Assembly: GCA_031178105.1 (NCBI GenBank)
Contig: JAPSJX010000016.1
Location: 1-35,745, forward strand
DNA length: 35,745 bases
Source: Agrococcus sp.
GTDB lineage: Bacteria; Actinomycetota; Actinomycetes; Actinomycetales; Microbacteriaceae
Direction: 5' to 3'
How positions within the stretch are numbered: position 1 is the first letter of the stretch; each line of letters starts with the position of its first letter. Below, one piece after another: positions 22,148 through 31,340 of this stretch. The notes beneath the pieces are model-generated. The model was given only the letters and a program-made list of their open reading frames with translations. It did not search any database and was not told the DNA's origin. The position numbers and the translations under genes were made by a program.

Positions 22148-23451
22148 TGCCAGCGACCCCTGCGGCACTCCTGCCGCATCTCGGGGCGCGCTGGACGCAG
22201 CCTGTGACGACGACGCCCGAGGCGGCGTTCGCCGCGCTCGAGGCCGTGTCGACCGAGGTGGTGTGGCTCGACTCGTCGTCGGAGGGGGCGCACGTCATCG
22301 GGGTCGGCGCCCACGCGCTCGTCGTGCGCGACGGCGTCGCCCGCCTCGACGGGCGGATGCTCGCCGGTGACGCGGTGGCGGCCCTCGAGGCGGCCCGCGG
22401 CGAGCTGCCGGGCGCGTGGGTCGGCTGGCTCGGCTTCGAGGCGGGCGTGCGGATGCTCGGCCTCGAGCCGGGTAAGGGCCGCTTCCCGGAGGCCGCGTGG
22501 CTGCTGCTCGACCGCTGGGTCGTGGTCGAAGGCGGGCGGGCGCAGGTGCAGTCGCGCGACGGCCGGCCGTGGTCGCTGCCGCCGGCGCCCGCTCCCGCGC
22601 CGCCGGCGACCGGTGGGGTCGACGCGAGCGCGCTGCGCTGGCGCGACGACGACGCCGGCTACGCCGCGAAGGTCGAGCGGTGCCGCGCGCGCATCCGCGA
22701 CGGCGACTCCTACGTGCTGTGCCTCACCACCGCGATCGAGGCGCCGCCGCTCGACGCGGTCGCGACGCACGCGCGGCTGCGCACGGCGAGCCCCGTGCAC
22801 CACGGCGGGCTGCTGCGCATCGACGGCGTCACCGTCTCGAGCGCGAGCCCCGAGACGTTCCTGCGGGTGCAGGACGGGATCGCGACGACCCGGCCCATCA
22901 AGGGCACGCGCCGTCGCGGCACCGACGACGACGCGGCGCTCGCCCGCGAGCTGCACGAGAGCGAGAAGGAGCGCGCCGAGAACGTCATGATCGTCGACCT
23001 GTGCCGCAACGACCTGCAGCGCGTCTGCGCGCCGGGGTCGGTCGACGTCACGAGCCTGCTGGGCGTCGAGACGTTCCCGACCGTGCACCAGCTGGTGTCG
23101 ACGGTGCGGGGGCGGCTGCTGCCGGGGCTCGGGCCGCTCGACGCCGTGCGGGCGCTCTTCCCCGCGGGGTCGATGACGGGGGCGCCGAAGCGTCGCACGG
23201 TCGAGCTGCTGCAGGAGCTGGAGGGTGCGCCGCGCGGCGTCTACGCCGGCTGCTTCGGGCTCGTCGCGGGGGAGACGTGCCAGCTCGCGATGGTCATCCG
23301 CAGCGTCGTCGCCGACGCCGCCGGCGCGCACATCGGCGTCGGCGGTGGCGTCACCGCCCTGTCGGATCCCGCCTCCGAGGTCGAGGAGCTCCACGTGAAG
23401 GCCGCGGCCCTCCTCGCGGCCCTCGTCCCCGCCGCCCCGCCCGCCCGCTGA
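22147..23451 (+). CDS. pabB: Aminodeoxychorismate synthase component I
   Basis: 434 residues of the anthranilate synthase/chorismate-utilising fold. The C-terminal half has [89 protein letters not shown] and YAGCFG. IKGT with lysine is the PabB mark that separates it from TrpE (which has Ala there). With a glutaminase subunit (PabA, not in this window) it converts chorismate to 4-amino-4-deoxychorismate for folate. The N-terminal part (about 1-150) is reduced to a [10 protein letters not shown] core. It is divergent from pabC. Confidence 0.92.
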   Translation: MPATPAALLPHLGARWTQPVTTTPEAAFAALEAVSTEVVWLDSSSEGAHVIGVGAHALVVRDGVARLDGRMLAGDAVAALEAARGELPGAWVGWLGFEAGVRMLGLEPGKGRFPEAAWLLLDRWVVVEGGRAQVQSRDGRPWSLPPAPAPAPPATGGVDASALRWRDDDAGYAAKVERCRARIRDGDSYVLCLTTAIEAPPLDAVATHARLRTASPVHHGGLLRIDGVTVSSASPETFLRVQDGIATTRPIKGTRRRGTDDDAALARELHESEKERAENVMIVDLCRNDLQRVCAPGSVDVTSLLGVETFPTVHQLVSTVRGRLLPGLGPLDAVRALFPAGSMTGAPKRRTVELLQELEGAPRGVYAGCFGLVAGETCQLAMVIRSVVADAAGAHIGVGGGVTALSDPASEVEELHVKAAALLAALVPAAPPAR

Positions 23452-23459
23452 CCGCCGAG

Positions 23460-23508
23460 CTTCCCTCTACTGCGGGTTCTCGGCTCCGATCCCCGCAGTT
23501 CGGGGAAG
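23460..23508. terminator. Bidirectional terminator hairpin between pabB and the SRPBCC gene
   Basis: The 17-nt arms 23460-23476 and 23492-23508 pair as CTTCCC/GGGAAG and ACTGCGGG/CCCGCAGT with three mismatched bases between. The loop is 15 nt. It lies 8 nt after the pabB stop and 22 nt after the SRPBCC stop on the other strand. Confidence 0.75.
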
Positions 23509-23530
23509 TTCGGTCGCGAGGGGGCCCGCG

Positions 23531-24001
23531 TCAGCGGACGAGCGCCTCGGCGAGGTCGACGAGCTCGTCGAGCTCGACCGTCCAGCCGGCGGCGAGCGCG
23601 CGCAGCGCCTCCCGGCGGGTGGCGTCGTCGCCCTCGAGCGGGAAGCCGTGCTCGACGAGGTGCAGCTGCGTCGAGCCGTCCTCGTCGCGCAGCCCGATCT
23701 CGACGGTCGATGCGCGGCCGGAGAGGATCCCCTCCGCCCAGTCGAAGACGAAGCGCTCCTCGGGCTCGACCTCGAGGATGCGCGCGGCGAGCACGACCTC
23801 GCCCGTCCAGGCGAAGCGCCCCGTCGCGCCGGCGACGACGCCGTCGGGGAACGCCGCGATGTCGCCGAGCCAGCGAGCGAGCAGGTCGGGCTCGGTGAGG
23901 CAGCGCCACACGGCGCTGCGCGGCGCGTCGATCGCGACGATGCGGGTGACGCGCGAGCCGGGCACGTCGACCGTCGCTGGCGGGTTCTCGAACTCCGGCA
24001 C
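23531..24001 (-). CDS. SRPBCC (AHSA1-type) domain protein
   Basis: 156 residues. The sequence [63 protein letters not shown] and [38 protein letters not shown] is the Bet v1-like helix-grip fold of the AHSA1/activator-of-Hsp90 type, also used by lipid- or toxin-binding proteins. The ligand is unknown. AGGAGGGAGG precedes the GTG start at 24001. It stands alone, convergent with pabB and divergent from leuS. Confidence 0.9.
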   Translation of the reverse strand: MPEFENPPATVDVPGSRVTRIVAIDAPRSAVWRCLTEPDLLARWLGDIAAFPDGVVAGATGRFAWTGEVVLAARILEVEPEERFVFDWAEGILSGRASTVEIGLRDEDGSTQLHLVEHGFPLEGDDATRREALRALAAGWTVELDELVDLAEALVR

Positions 24002-24088
24002 GGACGACCTCCCTCCTCGCGCCCCGCAGGCATGGTGGCGGCGGGGACGGATCCGATCATGCCATGCGGGGCTCCGAGCGGGCCGCCG

Positions 24089-24127
24089 TAGACTTGGAAG
24101 CTGTCGTGCCGCGTCCGGCCGACGACA
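24089..24127 (+). promoter_or_regulatory. leuS -10 box and leader hairpin
   Basis: TAGACT (24089-24094) would start transcription about 40 nt before GTG 24141. In the leader TGTCGT (24102-24107) can pair with ACGACA (24122-24127), just before the AGGAG site at 24131. Whether this hairpin regulates leuS is unknown. It is far too small for a T-box. Confidence 0.4.
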
Positions 24128-24140
24128 CCCAGGAGCATCA

Positions 24141-26684
24141 GTGACCGACGAGACCTACGACTTCGCCCGCATCCAGCAGCGCTGGCTGCCGGTGTGGGAC
24201 CGCATCCGCCCCTTCGCGACCGACGACGAGACCGATGCGCGCCCGCGCAAGTACGTGCTCGACATGTTCCCGTACCCCTCGGGCGACCTCCACATGGGGC
24301 ACGCGGAGTCGTACGCCTACGGCGACGTGCTCGCCCGCTACTGGCGCCAGCAGGGCTTCAACGTGCTGCACCCGATCGGCTGGGACTCCTTCGGCCTGCC
24401 CGCCGAGAACGCCGCCATCAAGCGCGGCGCGGACCCCGCGGCGTGGACCGCGGAGAACATCGAGCAGCACAAGCGCTCGATGCGCCAGTACGCGACCGCG
24501 TTCGACTGGGACCGCATCCTCCACACCTCCGACCCCGCGTACTACAAGTGGAACCAGTGGCTGTTCCTCGAGCTCTACAAGGCGGGTCTCGCCTACCGGA
24601 AGCCGTCGAACGTCAACTGGTGCCCGAAGGATCAGACCGTGCTCGCGAACGAGCAGGTCGTCGCCGGCGCCTGCGAGCGCTGCGGCACCGCCGTCGTGAA
24701 GAAGAAGCTCACGCAGTGGTACTTCAAGATCGCCGACTACGCGGACCGGCTGCTCGACGACCTCAACCAGCTCGAGGGCCGCTGGCCCGACAAGGTGCTG
24801 CGCATGCAGCGCAACTGGATCGGCCGCTCCGTCGGCGCCGAGGTCGAGTTCGAGATCGAGGGCCACCACAGCCGCGTGCCGGTCTTCACGACGCGTCCCG
24901 ACACCCTCTACGGCGCGACGTTCATGGTGGTCGCGCCCGACTCCGACCTGGCCGCCGAGCTCGCATCGGGTGCATCGCCCGAGGTGCGGATGCGGTTCCA
25001 GGCGTACCTCGAGGACGTCGGCCGGATGACCGAGATCGACCGCCAGAACGCGGAGCGCACGAAGACGGGCGTCGACCTCGGCCGCTTCGCGATCCACCCG
25101 CTGACGGGGGAGCGCCTGCCGGTCTGGACCGCGGACTACGTGCTCGCCGACTACGGCCACGGCGCGGTCATGGCCGTGCCCGCGCACGACCAGCGCGACC
25201 TCGATTTCGCGCGCGCCTTCGACCTGCCGGTCAAGGTCGTCGTCGACACGAACGCCGCCGTCACGGGCGTCCTGCCGATGATCCCGATCGACGACGAGGG
25301 CAACGCGATCGAGCCCGAGGGCTTCGCGCCGCTCGACCCGAAGGCGACCGGCGAGGCGCTCACGGGCGACGGCCGGATGATGAACTCCGGCGAGCTCGAC
25401 GGCATGTCGAAGCAGCACGCCATCAGCCGCATGGTGCAGCTGCTCGAGGCGAAGGGCGTCGGTCGAGCGGCGAAGTCGTACCGGCTCCGCGACTGGCTCG
25501 TGAGCCGGCAGCGCTACTGGGGCACGCCCATCCCGATCGTGCACACCGCCGACGGCCAGGAGGTGCCGGTGCCGTTCGAGCAGCTGCCGGTCACGCTGCC
25601 GAGCTCGGCCGGCCTCGACCTGACGCCGAAGGGCACGAGCCCGCTCGGCGCGGCCGAGGACTGGGTGAACGTGCCGTCGCCGATCGACGGCAGCCCCGCG
25701 CGCCGCGACGCCGACACGATGGACACGTTCGTCGACTCGTCCTGGTACTTCCTGCGCTTCCTCAGCCCGAACGACGACACCCAGCCGTTCGACAAGGCGC
25801 AGGTCGAGCGCTGGGCGCCGGTCGACCGCTACGTCGGCGGGGTCGAGCACGCCATCCTGCACCTGCTCTACGCGCGCTTCATCACGAAGGTGCTCTTCGA
25901 CCTCGGGCACGTGCCGTTCACGGAGCCGTTCGAGGCGCTGCTCAACCAGGGGATGGTCATCCTCGACGGCGCGAAGATGTCGAAGTCGAAGGGCAACCTC
26001 GTCACGCTGTCGGAGGAGCTCGAGCAGTACGGCGTCGACGCGGTGCGGCTCGCGATGAGCTTCGCCGGCCCGCCGGAGGACGACATCGACTGGAAGGACG
26101 TCAGCCCGACCGGCGCCCAGAAGTTCCTGGCGCGCGCGTGGCGGCTGTCGAAGGAGTCGCTCGCGAAGCCGGGCACCGACCCGAAGCCGGGAGACCGAGC
26201 GCTGCGGCGCGAGACGCACCGGTTCCTGGCGGATGCGCCGGGTCTCGTCGAGGCGCTGAAGTTCAACGTGGTCGTCGCGCGGCTCATGGAGCTGACGAAC
26301 GCCGCCCGCAAGGCGGTCGACGGCGCCGCGGGCGCCGCCGACCCGGCGGTGCGCGAGGCGGTCGAGACGATCGCGCTGGGCCTGTCGCTCTTCGCGCCGT
26401 ACACGGCCGAGGAGATGTGGGCGAACCTGGGCTTCGAGCCGTCGATCGCGAACGCCGGCTGGCGGAAGGCCGACCGCTCGCTGCTCGTCCAGCAGACGGT
26501 CACCGCCGTCGTGCAGGTGAACGGCAAGGTGCGCGACCGCATCGAGGTGGCGGCCGATGTGGCCGCTGACGAGTTCGAGCGGCTCGCGCGCGAGCTGCCG
26601 GGCGTCGCCCGCTCGATCGGCGACCGCGAGGTGCGGCAGGCGATCGTGCGGGCCCCGCGGCTCGTGAACTTCGTCGTCGGCTAG
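24141..26684 (+). CDS. leuS: Leucyl-tRNA synthetase
   Basis: 847 residues, class Ia synthetase that charges tRNA-Leu. The start region has [12 protein letters not shown] (HIGH motif, about 45-55) and the zinc or structural insert [30 protein letters not shown]. The editing (CP1) domain has [15 protein letters not shown] and [17 protein letters not shown]. The catalytic loop KMSKSKGN lies at about 612, and [14 protein letters not shown] precedes it. The C-terminal anticodon and LeuS domains are complete to [14 protein letters not shown] lies 5 nt before the GTG. It begins a leuS-comEA-comEC-holA block. Confidence 0.98.
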   Translation: MTDETYDFARIQQRWLPVWDRIRPFATDDETDARPRKYVLDMFPYPSGDLHMGHAESYAYGDVLARYWRQQGFNVLHPIGWDSFGLPAENAAIKRGADPAAWTAENIEQHKRSMRQYATAFDWDRILHTSDPAYYKWNQWLFLELYKAGLAYRKPSNVNWCPKDQTVLANEQVVAGACERCGTAVVKKKLTQWYFKIADYADRLLDDLNQLEGRWPDKVLRMQRNWIGRSVGAEVEFEIEGHHSRVPVFTTRPDTLYGATFMVVAPDSDLAAELASGASPEVRMRFQAYLEDVGRMTEIDRQNAERTKTGVDLGRFAIHPLTGERLPVWTADYVLADYGHGAVMAVPAHDQRDLDFARAFDLPVKVVVDTNAAVTGVLPMIPIDDEGNAIEPEGFAPLDPKATGEALTGDGRMMNSGELDGMSKQHAISRMVQLLEAKGVGRAAKSYRLRDWLVSRQRYWGTPIPIVHTADGQEVPVPFEQLPVTLPSSAGLDLTPKGTSPLGAAEDWVNVPSPIDGSPARRDADTMDTFVDSSWYFLRFLSPNDDTQPFDKAQVERWAPVDRYVGGVEHAILHLLYARFITKVLFDLGHVPFTEPFEALLNQGMVILDGAKMSKSKGNLVTLSEELEQYGVDAVRLAMSFAGPPEDDIDWKDVSPTGAQKFLARAWRLSKESLAKPGTDPKPGDRALRRETHRFLADAPGLVEALKFNVVVARLMELTNAARKAVDGAAGAADPAVREAVETIALGLSLFAPYTAEEMWANLGFEPSIANAGWRKADRSLLVQQTVTAVVQVNGKVRDRIEVAADVAADEFERLARELPGVARSIGDREVRQAIVRAPRLVNFVVG

Positions 26685-26772
26685 CCCTTCGCTGGTCGAG
26701 CCGCATCCACCGACGCTCGCGCCGCGTCCACAGGCCCGGCTGCACCGCGCTCGTACGCGCCGTCGCGGCCCC

Positions 26773-26778
26773 TACCCT
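26773..26778 (+). promoter_or_regulatory. -10-like box, leaderless comEA
   Basis: TACCCT is followed by 6 nt and then ATG 26785. The leuS-comEA gap (26685-26772) shows nothing else. Confidence 0.45.
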
Positions 26779-26784
26779 GCCGGG

Positions 26785-27363
26785 ATGGCCGGTGATGACG
26801 CGCGCTGGCGCCTGGGCGCGGGCGCCGCGGTCGTGCTCGTGCTCGGCGCTGTCGGGGGCGGGGTCGTGCAGCGGATGGTCGTCGACGCGCAGCCCGCGGT
26901 CGTCTCGGCCACGCCGGTCGCGTCCTCGACCGAGACGAGCGCCACGGCCGAGGTCGTCGTCGACGTGCAGGGCGCGGTCGCGCATCCCGGCGTCTACCGG
27001 CTCCCCGGCGGAGCGCGGGTGCTCGACGCGATCGCGCGCGCGGGCGGCACGACCGAGGAGGCGGCCCCCGGCGCGCTGAACCTCGCGCGGACCGTCGTCG
27101 ACGGCGAGCAGCTGCTCGTGCCCACAGCAGGCGAGCAGGCCGAGGCGGCGCCCGCGTCACCCGAGGAGGGCGCGCTCGTCTCGCTCAACCGCGCCGACCA
27201 GGCTGCGCTCGAGACGCTGCCGCGCGTCGGCCCGACGCTCGCGCTGGCGATCATCGCGCACCGGGAGGAGCACGGGCCGTTCACCGACATCGCGCAGCTC
27301 GACGACGTGCCGGGCATCGGCCCGGCGCTGCTCTCGGCGCTCACGCCCCTCGTCACGCTCTGA
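26785..27363 (+). CDS. comEA: ComEA-type DNA-binding protein
   Basis: 192 residues. A single N-terminal membrane helix (about 10-29) anchors it. An SLBB domain (about 55-112, VVVDVQGAVAHPGVYRLPGGARVLDAIARAGG) follows. After an acidic linker comes the tandem helix-hairpin-helix domain (about 128-192, SLNRADQAALETLPRVGPTLALAIIAHREEHGPF and LDDVPGIGPALLSAL) that binds double-stranded DNA outside the membrane. In naturally competent bacteria it receives DNA for ComEC. Many actinobacteria keep comEA/comEC without proven competence. comEC follows after 16 nt. Confidence 0.95.
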   Translation: MAGDDARWRLGAGAAVVLVLGAVGGGVVQRMVVDAQPAVVSATPVASSTETSATAEVVVDVQGAVAHPGVYRLPGGARVLDAIARAGGTTEEAAPGALNLARTVVDGEQLLVPTAGEQAEAAPASPEEGALVSLNRADQAALETLPRVGPTLALAIIAHREEHGPFTDIAQLDDVPGIGPALLSALTPLVTL

Positions 27364-27379
27364 TCGTGCGCGGCCACTG

Positions 27380-29623
27380 ATGCGCGACCTGCGGCTCGCT
27401 CTGCCGGTCGCGCTCGCCTGGGCGGTGCTGGCGGCGCTCAGCTCGGACCCGGCGATGCTGACCCCCGCGACGGTCGGGAGCGCCCTCGCCGCGGTCGGCT
27501 GCCTGCTCGCCGCACGGACCGCATCCGCTCACGACGGCATCGCGGCGGTGCTCCGCACCAGCGCGGTCGGCGCCGGTCTCGCCGTGCCGCTGCTCGCGGG
27601 AGCCGCGTCTACGACCGCGCTGCCGCTCGACGCCTGCGACAGGATGTCGCTGCTCGTGCTGAGCGCGTCGCCGCCCGCCGAGGTGCTCGTCACCGGTTGC
27701 GACGCCGCGGCGCACGCGGCGGTGCCGCCGAGCGCCCTGCTGCTGCGGGCGGATGCGGCGCTCGCGATCGGCGCGACCGCCACCGGCTCGTGCGACGCCT
27801 GGCTCGACGGCTCCCGGTGGCTGCTCGCCTGCGCACGGCTCGAGGTCGCCGAGCCGGCATCGTGGGCCGCGTGGGCGAGCCCGCTGCGCGACGGGCTGCT
27901 CGCGGCGTCGGCGCAGCTGCCGGGGGCCGGCGCTGAGCTGCTGCCGGGGCTCGCCATCGGTGACGAGCGGCGCATCGGCCCCGCGCTCGATGCCGCGATG
28001 CTGGCCTCCGGGCTCAGCCACCTCACCGCCGTCTCGGGCGCGAACTGCGTCATCGTGGTCGGCGCCGCGTTCCACGCCGCCGCCGCGCTCGGCGCTCGTC
28101 GAGGCGTGCGGGTGATGAGCGCAGCCGGTGCTCTCGTGGGATTCGTCGTGCTCGTCACGCCGGAGCCGTCGGTCGTGCGGGCGGGAACCATGGCCGCGAT
28201 CGCCCTGGTCGGGCTCGTCACGGGCCGCCGAGCCGGCGCGCTCGCGCTCCTCGCCCTGGCGGTGCTGCTCGCGCTCGCCGTGCAGCCCCATCTCGCGACG
28301 AGCGCCGGGTTCGCGCTCTCGGTGCTCGCGACCTGCGGCCTCATCGTGCACGCGCGGCCCATCGCGACGGCGCTCGCCCGCGTGCTCCCGATGCCGGTCG
28401 CCGCGCTCATCGCCGTACCGGCGGCCGCCCAGCTGTGGTGCATGCCGGTGCTCGTCGCCCTCGATGCGAGCGTCAGCCTCGTCGCCGTGCTCGCGAACCT
28501 GCTCGCCGGTCCGGTCGCGCCGCTCGCCACCGTCGCCGGGCTCGCGGCCTGCCTCGCCGCACCGCTCGCGCCGGGCGTCGCGGTGGCCCTCGCCTGGATA
28601 GCGTGGCTGCCCGCGGCATGGATCGCGCAGGTCGCGCTGCTCGCTCAGCAGCTGCCGGCAGCGCAGACCGCGTGGCCCGCTGCGCCCTGGGGCGTGGTGG
28701 CAGCGTCCGCCGTGCTCGCCGCCGTCGTGATCGGGCACGCGCGCCGGCAGCTGCTGCGCGGACTCGCGGCTGCCGCCGCCGTGGGCCTCGTCGCAGCGGG
28801 AGTCGCCGCGTGGCCGGCCGTGCGGCTGGGCGCGCTCGCGGAGTGGACGATCGCGCAGTGCGACGTCGGGCAGGGGAGCGCGACGGTCGTGCGGCACGCC
28901 GGTGTCGTCGTCCTCGTCGACGCCGGGCGCGAGGCGGAGCCGATCGACCGGTGCCTCCGGATGCTCGGGGTCGCGCGCGTCGATCTGCTCGTGCTGACCC
29001 ACTTCGACGTCGACCATGCCGGCGGCGCGCCGGCGCTCGTGGGCCGCATCGGGACGCTCGTGCACGGCCCTGTCGACGAGCGCGCCGCGCCCCTCGTCGC
29101 CGAGCTCGTCGCCGCAGGCGCGACGGCTCAGGAGGCGCGTCGCGGCGACGCGTGGATGCTCGGGGACCTGCGCGTCGACGCGCTGTGGCCGACCGGCGAT
29201 CCGGAGCCGGGCAACGACGCGAGCGTCGCCGTCGCGATCGACCTGCCCGATGCTGCTGCGGACGCCGCTGCGCGGCCGGCGGGCACCGTCGGCGCGCTCG
29301 AGCTCGTCGTGCTCGGCGACCTGAGCGCCGAGGCGCAGTCCCGCCTGCTGCGCGCAGGCGTCCCGGGCCCGGCCTCCGTGGTCGTGGTCGCGCATCACGG
29401 CTCCGCGGACCAGCTGCCGGCGATCTACCGAAGGCTCGGCGCCGCGGTCGGCCTCGTGGGCGTCGGTCCGAACGACTACGGGCACCCGACGGATGCGGCG
29501 CTGCGGCTCGTCCGCGACACCGGGGGAGTGCCGCTCCGCACCGACGAGCTCGGCACGATCGCGCTCGCTGTCGACGAGCACGGCGTGCGCGTCTGGTCTG
29601 AGCGCGTCGGCGGCCCGCCGTAG
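27380..29623 (+). CDS. comEC: ComEC/Rec2-type DNA uptake channel
   Basis: 747 residues. The N-terminal region has membrane helices and a soluble OB-like segment with CDAWLDGSRWLLAC. The competence domain (about 190-480) has LLPGLAIGDERRI, SGLSHLTAVSGANCVIVV and repeated hydrophobic helices. The C-terminal metallo-beta-lactamase-like domain (about 500-747) has QCDVGQGSATVVRHAGVVVLVDAG, LTHFDVDHAGG (metal ligands) and VVVAHHGSADQ. It forms the inner-membrane channel for single-stranded DNA, with the C-terminal domain perhaps degrading the other strand. The order comEA-comEC-holA is the usual actinobacterial one. Confidence 0.95.
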   Translation: MRDLRLALPVALAWAVLAALSSDPAMLTPATVGSALAAVGCLLAARTASAHDGIAAVLRTSAVGAGLAVPLLAGAASTTALPLDACDRMSLLVLSASPPAEVLVTGCDAAAHAAVPPSALLLRADAALAIGATATGSCDAWLDGSRWLLACARLEVAEPASWAAWASPLRDGLLAASAQLPGAGAELLPGLAIGDERRIGPALDAAMLASGLSHLTAVSGANCVIVVGAAFHAAAALGARRGVRVMSAAGALVGFVVLVTPEPSVVRAGTMAAIALVGLVTGRRAGALALLALAVLLALAVQPHLATSAGFALSVLATCGLIVHARPIATALARVLPMPVAALIAVPAAAQLWCMPVLVALDASVSLVAVLANLLAGPVAPLATVAGLAACLAAPLAPGVAVALAWIAWLPAAWIAQVALLAQQLPAAQTAWPAAPWGVVAASAVLAAVVIGHARRQLLRGLAAAAAVGLVAAGVAAWPAVRLGALAEWTIAQCDVGQGSATVVRHAGVVVLVDAGREAEPIDRCLRMLGVARVDLLVLTHFDVDHAGGAPALVGRIGTLVHGPVDERAAPLVAELVAAGATAQEARRGDAWMLGDLRVDALWPTGDPEPGNDASVAVAIDLPDAAADAAARPAGTVGALELVVLGDLSAEAQSRLLRAGVPGPASVVVVAHHGSADQLPAIYRRLGAAVGLVGVGPNDYGHPTDAALRLVRDTGGVPLRTDELGTIALAVDEHGVRVWSERVGGPP

Positions 29624-29626
29624 GCT
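29621..29626 (+). promoter_or_regulatory. -10-like box, leaderless holA
   Basis: TAGGCT overlaps the comEC stop codon, with 6 nt to ATG 29633. Confidence 0.45.
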
Positions 29627-29632
29627 GATCGC

Positions 29633-30634
29633 ATGGCAGCGAGCAGCCCGAAGATCGCCATCCCGAAGATCTCCTGGGAGCAGGTGTCGCCCGCACCCGT
29701 CGTGCTGGTCTTCGGCAAGGAGTCGTTCCTCGCCGACCGCGCGCTGCAGCGGCTCCGCGCGCTGCTGCTGCTCGAGGACCCCGAGCTCGAGGTGCACGAC
29801 GTCGACGCCGGCCAGTACAGCGACGGCGGGCTCGAGCTCATCGCCAGCCCCTCGCTGTTCGACGAGCCGCGCCTGGTCCGCGTCGCGAACGGCGTCAAGG
29901 CGACGGATGCGTTCATCGCCGACGTGCTCCGCTACCTCGCGCAACCGGTCGACGGCACGACGCTCGTCATCCGCCACGACGGCTCCACCGTGCGCGGCAA
30001 GAAGATGCTCGACGCGATCCGCTCGACGCCCGGCGCGATCGAGGTCGTCTGCCAGCCGCTCAAGCGCGGCGACATGGTGCCGTTCGCGCGCGCCGAGCTG
30101 CGCCTGCTCGAGCGCGAGGCGACGCCCGGTGCGATCGCCGCGCTCGTCGACGCCTTCGCCTCCGACGTCGCCGAGCTCGCCAACGCGATCCGGCAGGTGG
30201 CGCTCGACACCGAGGGCGAGGTCACCGAGCAGGTCGTGCGCACCTACTACGCGGGGCGCGTCGAGACGACGGCCTTCGCGGTGGTCGACGCGGTCGTCGC
30301 CGGCGACGTCGCCCGCGCGCTCGTCACCCTGCGGCAGGCGATCGCGACCGGAGCCGACCCGGTGCCGATCGTCGCGGCGTTCGCGATGCGCTACCGCCAG
30401 CTCGCGAAGGTGTCGGGCGCGGGCGGCTCCGACTCGCAGGCCGCGAGGCAGCTCGGCATGCAGGACTGGCAGGTCGGCAACGCCCGCCGCGATCTCCGGT
30501 CGTTCACGGATGCGTCCCTCTGCGACGCGATCGAGGCGATCGCGACCGCGGATGCTGCCGTGAAGGGTGCGGAGCGGAGCCCCGGCCACGCGGTCGAGCG
30601 GCTCGTGCGGCAGCTCGCGGCTCGCGCCTCCTGA
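29633..30634 (+). CDS. holA: DNA polymerase III subunit delta
   Basis: 333 residues. The N-terminal region (VVLVFGKESFLADRALQRLR, LFDEPRLVRVANGVKA, TTLVIRHDGSTVRGKKMLDAIR) is an AAA+-like module without a Walker A. The middle lid carries VDAFASDVAELANAIRQVALDTEGEVTEQVV. The C-terminal collar has ALVTLRQAIATGADPVPIVAAFAMRYRQLAKV. The delta subunit opens the sliding clamp in the clamp loader. It lies 9 nt after comEC, though a -10-like box at 29621 could give it its own transcript. Confidence 0.96.
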   Translation: MAASSPKIAIPKISWEQVSPAPVVLVFGKESFLADRALQRLRALLLLEDPELEVHDVDAGQYSDGGLELIASPSLFDEPRLVRVANGVKATDAFIADVLRYLAQPVDGTTLVIRHDGSTVRGKKMLDAIRSTPGAIEVVCQPLKRGDMVPFARAELRLLEREATPGAIAALVDAFASDVAELANAIRQVALDTEGEVTEQVVRTYYAGRVETTAFAVVDAVVAGDVARALVTLRQAIATGADPVPIVAAFAMRYRQLAKVSGAGGSDSQAARQLGMQDWQVGNARRDLRSFTDASLCDAIEAIATADAAVKGAERSPGHAVERLVRQLAARAS

Positions 30635-30656
30635 GGCGACCGCGCCGCCGGCCAGG

Positions 30657-31241
30657 TCAGGCGGAGCCGCTCCACGGCGCCGGGACGATCGTCCAGAGCA
30701 CGACGGCCGGCTCGCCGCCCTCGACGCGCCAGGTGTGCGGCTCGCGGCCGGGGAGCGTCAGCGCCGCGCCGCTGCCGACCGTCACGGTGCGGTCGGCGAA
30801 CCGCACGGACACCGTGCCGGACACGACGTGCAGCACCTCGACGTCGCAGTTGATCGTGTAGAGGTCGCTGCCGCCGTGCGCGTCGGGCTCGAGCTCGGAG
30901 CGCAGCAGCTGCACGCGCTCCTGCCCGCGCGGCGACAGCATCCGCTCGTCCGCGCCGAACCCGCCCAGGTTGATCGGTGGCGCCTCCTCCCACGTGACGA
31001 GCTGCACCTCGGGCTCCTCGAAGAGCGCGCCGACGGGCAGCGAGAGCACCTGGCACAGCTGCACGAGCGTCGCGACGCTCGGCGACGTCTCGTCGCGCTC
31101 GACGCGGCTGAGGAAGCCCTTGGAGAGACCGGTCGTCGTCGCCACCTGGCTGAGCGACATGCCCTGCGCGGTGCGCGCCGCGCGCAGCTTCGCCCCGATG
31201 GGGGTGGTCCCCTCGTCGGCGGTCGGGTGGATCGAGCGCAT
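30657..31241 (-). CDS. XRE family regulator with C-terminal cupin sensor
   Basis: 194 residues. The N-terminal helix-turn-helix (about 14-70, IGAKLRAARTAQGMSLSQVATTTGLSKGFLSRVERDETSPSVATLVQLCQVLSLPVGALF) is of the XRE/Cro type. The C-terminal cupin (about 100-185) has SDLYTINCDVEVLHVVSGTVSVRFADRTVTVGSGAALTLPGREPHTWRV, which probably binds a small ligand. This layout is typical of local repressors of catabolic or transport genes (PuuR is one example). The start at 31241 is chosen because AGGAG lies 4 nt before that ATG. Longer starts have no ribosome-binding site and would run into the target promoter. It is divergent from the ureohydrolase gene. Confidence 0.94.
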   Translation of the reverse strand: MRSIHPTADEGTTPIGAKLRAARTAQGMSLSQVATTTGLSKGFLSRVERDETSPSVATLVQLCQVLSLPVGALFEEPEVQLVTWEEAPPINLGGFGADERMLSPRGQERVQLLRSELEPDAHGGSDLYTINCDVEVLHVVSGTVSVRFADRTVTVGSGAALTLPGREPHTWRVEGGEPAVVLWTIVPAPWSGSA

Positions 31242-31263
31242 CGGGCTCCTGGCTGAGGTCCGC

Positions 31264-31292
31264 TTGACGCGCGGAGGCGCGACGCGTACCGT
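31264..31292 (+). promoter_or_regulatory. Promoter of the ureohydrolase operon
   Basis: TTGACG (31264-31269), a 17-nt spacer and TACCGT (31287-31292) form a near-consensus sigma-70-type promoter. Transcription would start around 31299, giving a 35-nt leader with GAAGG before ATG 31334. Confidence 0.7.
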
Positions 31293-31296
31293 GTGG

Positions 31297-31340
31297 GCAA
31301 TCGTTGCGTCCAGAGTATCGAAGGTTGTCAAATATGCAAC
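31297..31340. promoter_or_regulatory. Two dyads, probable operator for the XRE-cupin regulator
   Basis: GCAATCGTTGC (31297-31307, perfect 4+3+4 dyad) lies on the predicted transcription start. GTTG-N9-CAAC (31324-31340) spans the ribosome-binding site and start codon. Both share the GTTG/CAAC half-site, 27 bp apart. Binding is inferred. Confidence 0.5.

Noticed and set aside
24102-24140. T-box riboswitch for leuS
   Set aside because: The leader is about 40 nt, far too short for a T-box stem and antiterminator. Only a small hairpin is visible.
24138-26219. Long minus-strand open frame opposite leuS
   Set aside because: A shadow of the leuS third-position GC bias. leuS is unambiguous.
27353-30589. 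Minus-strand open frame of over 1000 codons opposite comEC and holA
   Set aside because: Its translation is a compositional shadow (Arg/Asp/His-rich) with no recognisable domain, while the plus strand encodes ComEC and HolA.
31242-31331. Longer XRE-cupin protein starting at 31331
   Set aside because: The extension has no family similarity, would cover the opposing promoter, and lacks the AGGAG that precedes 31241.
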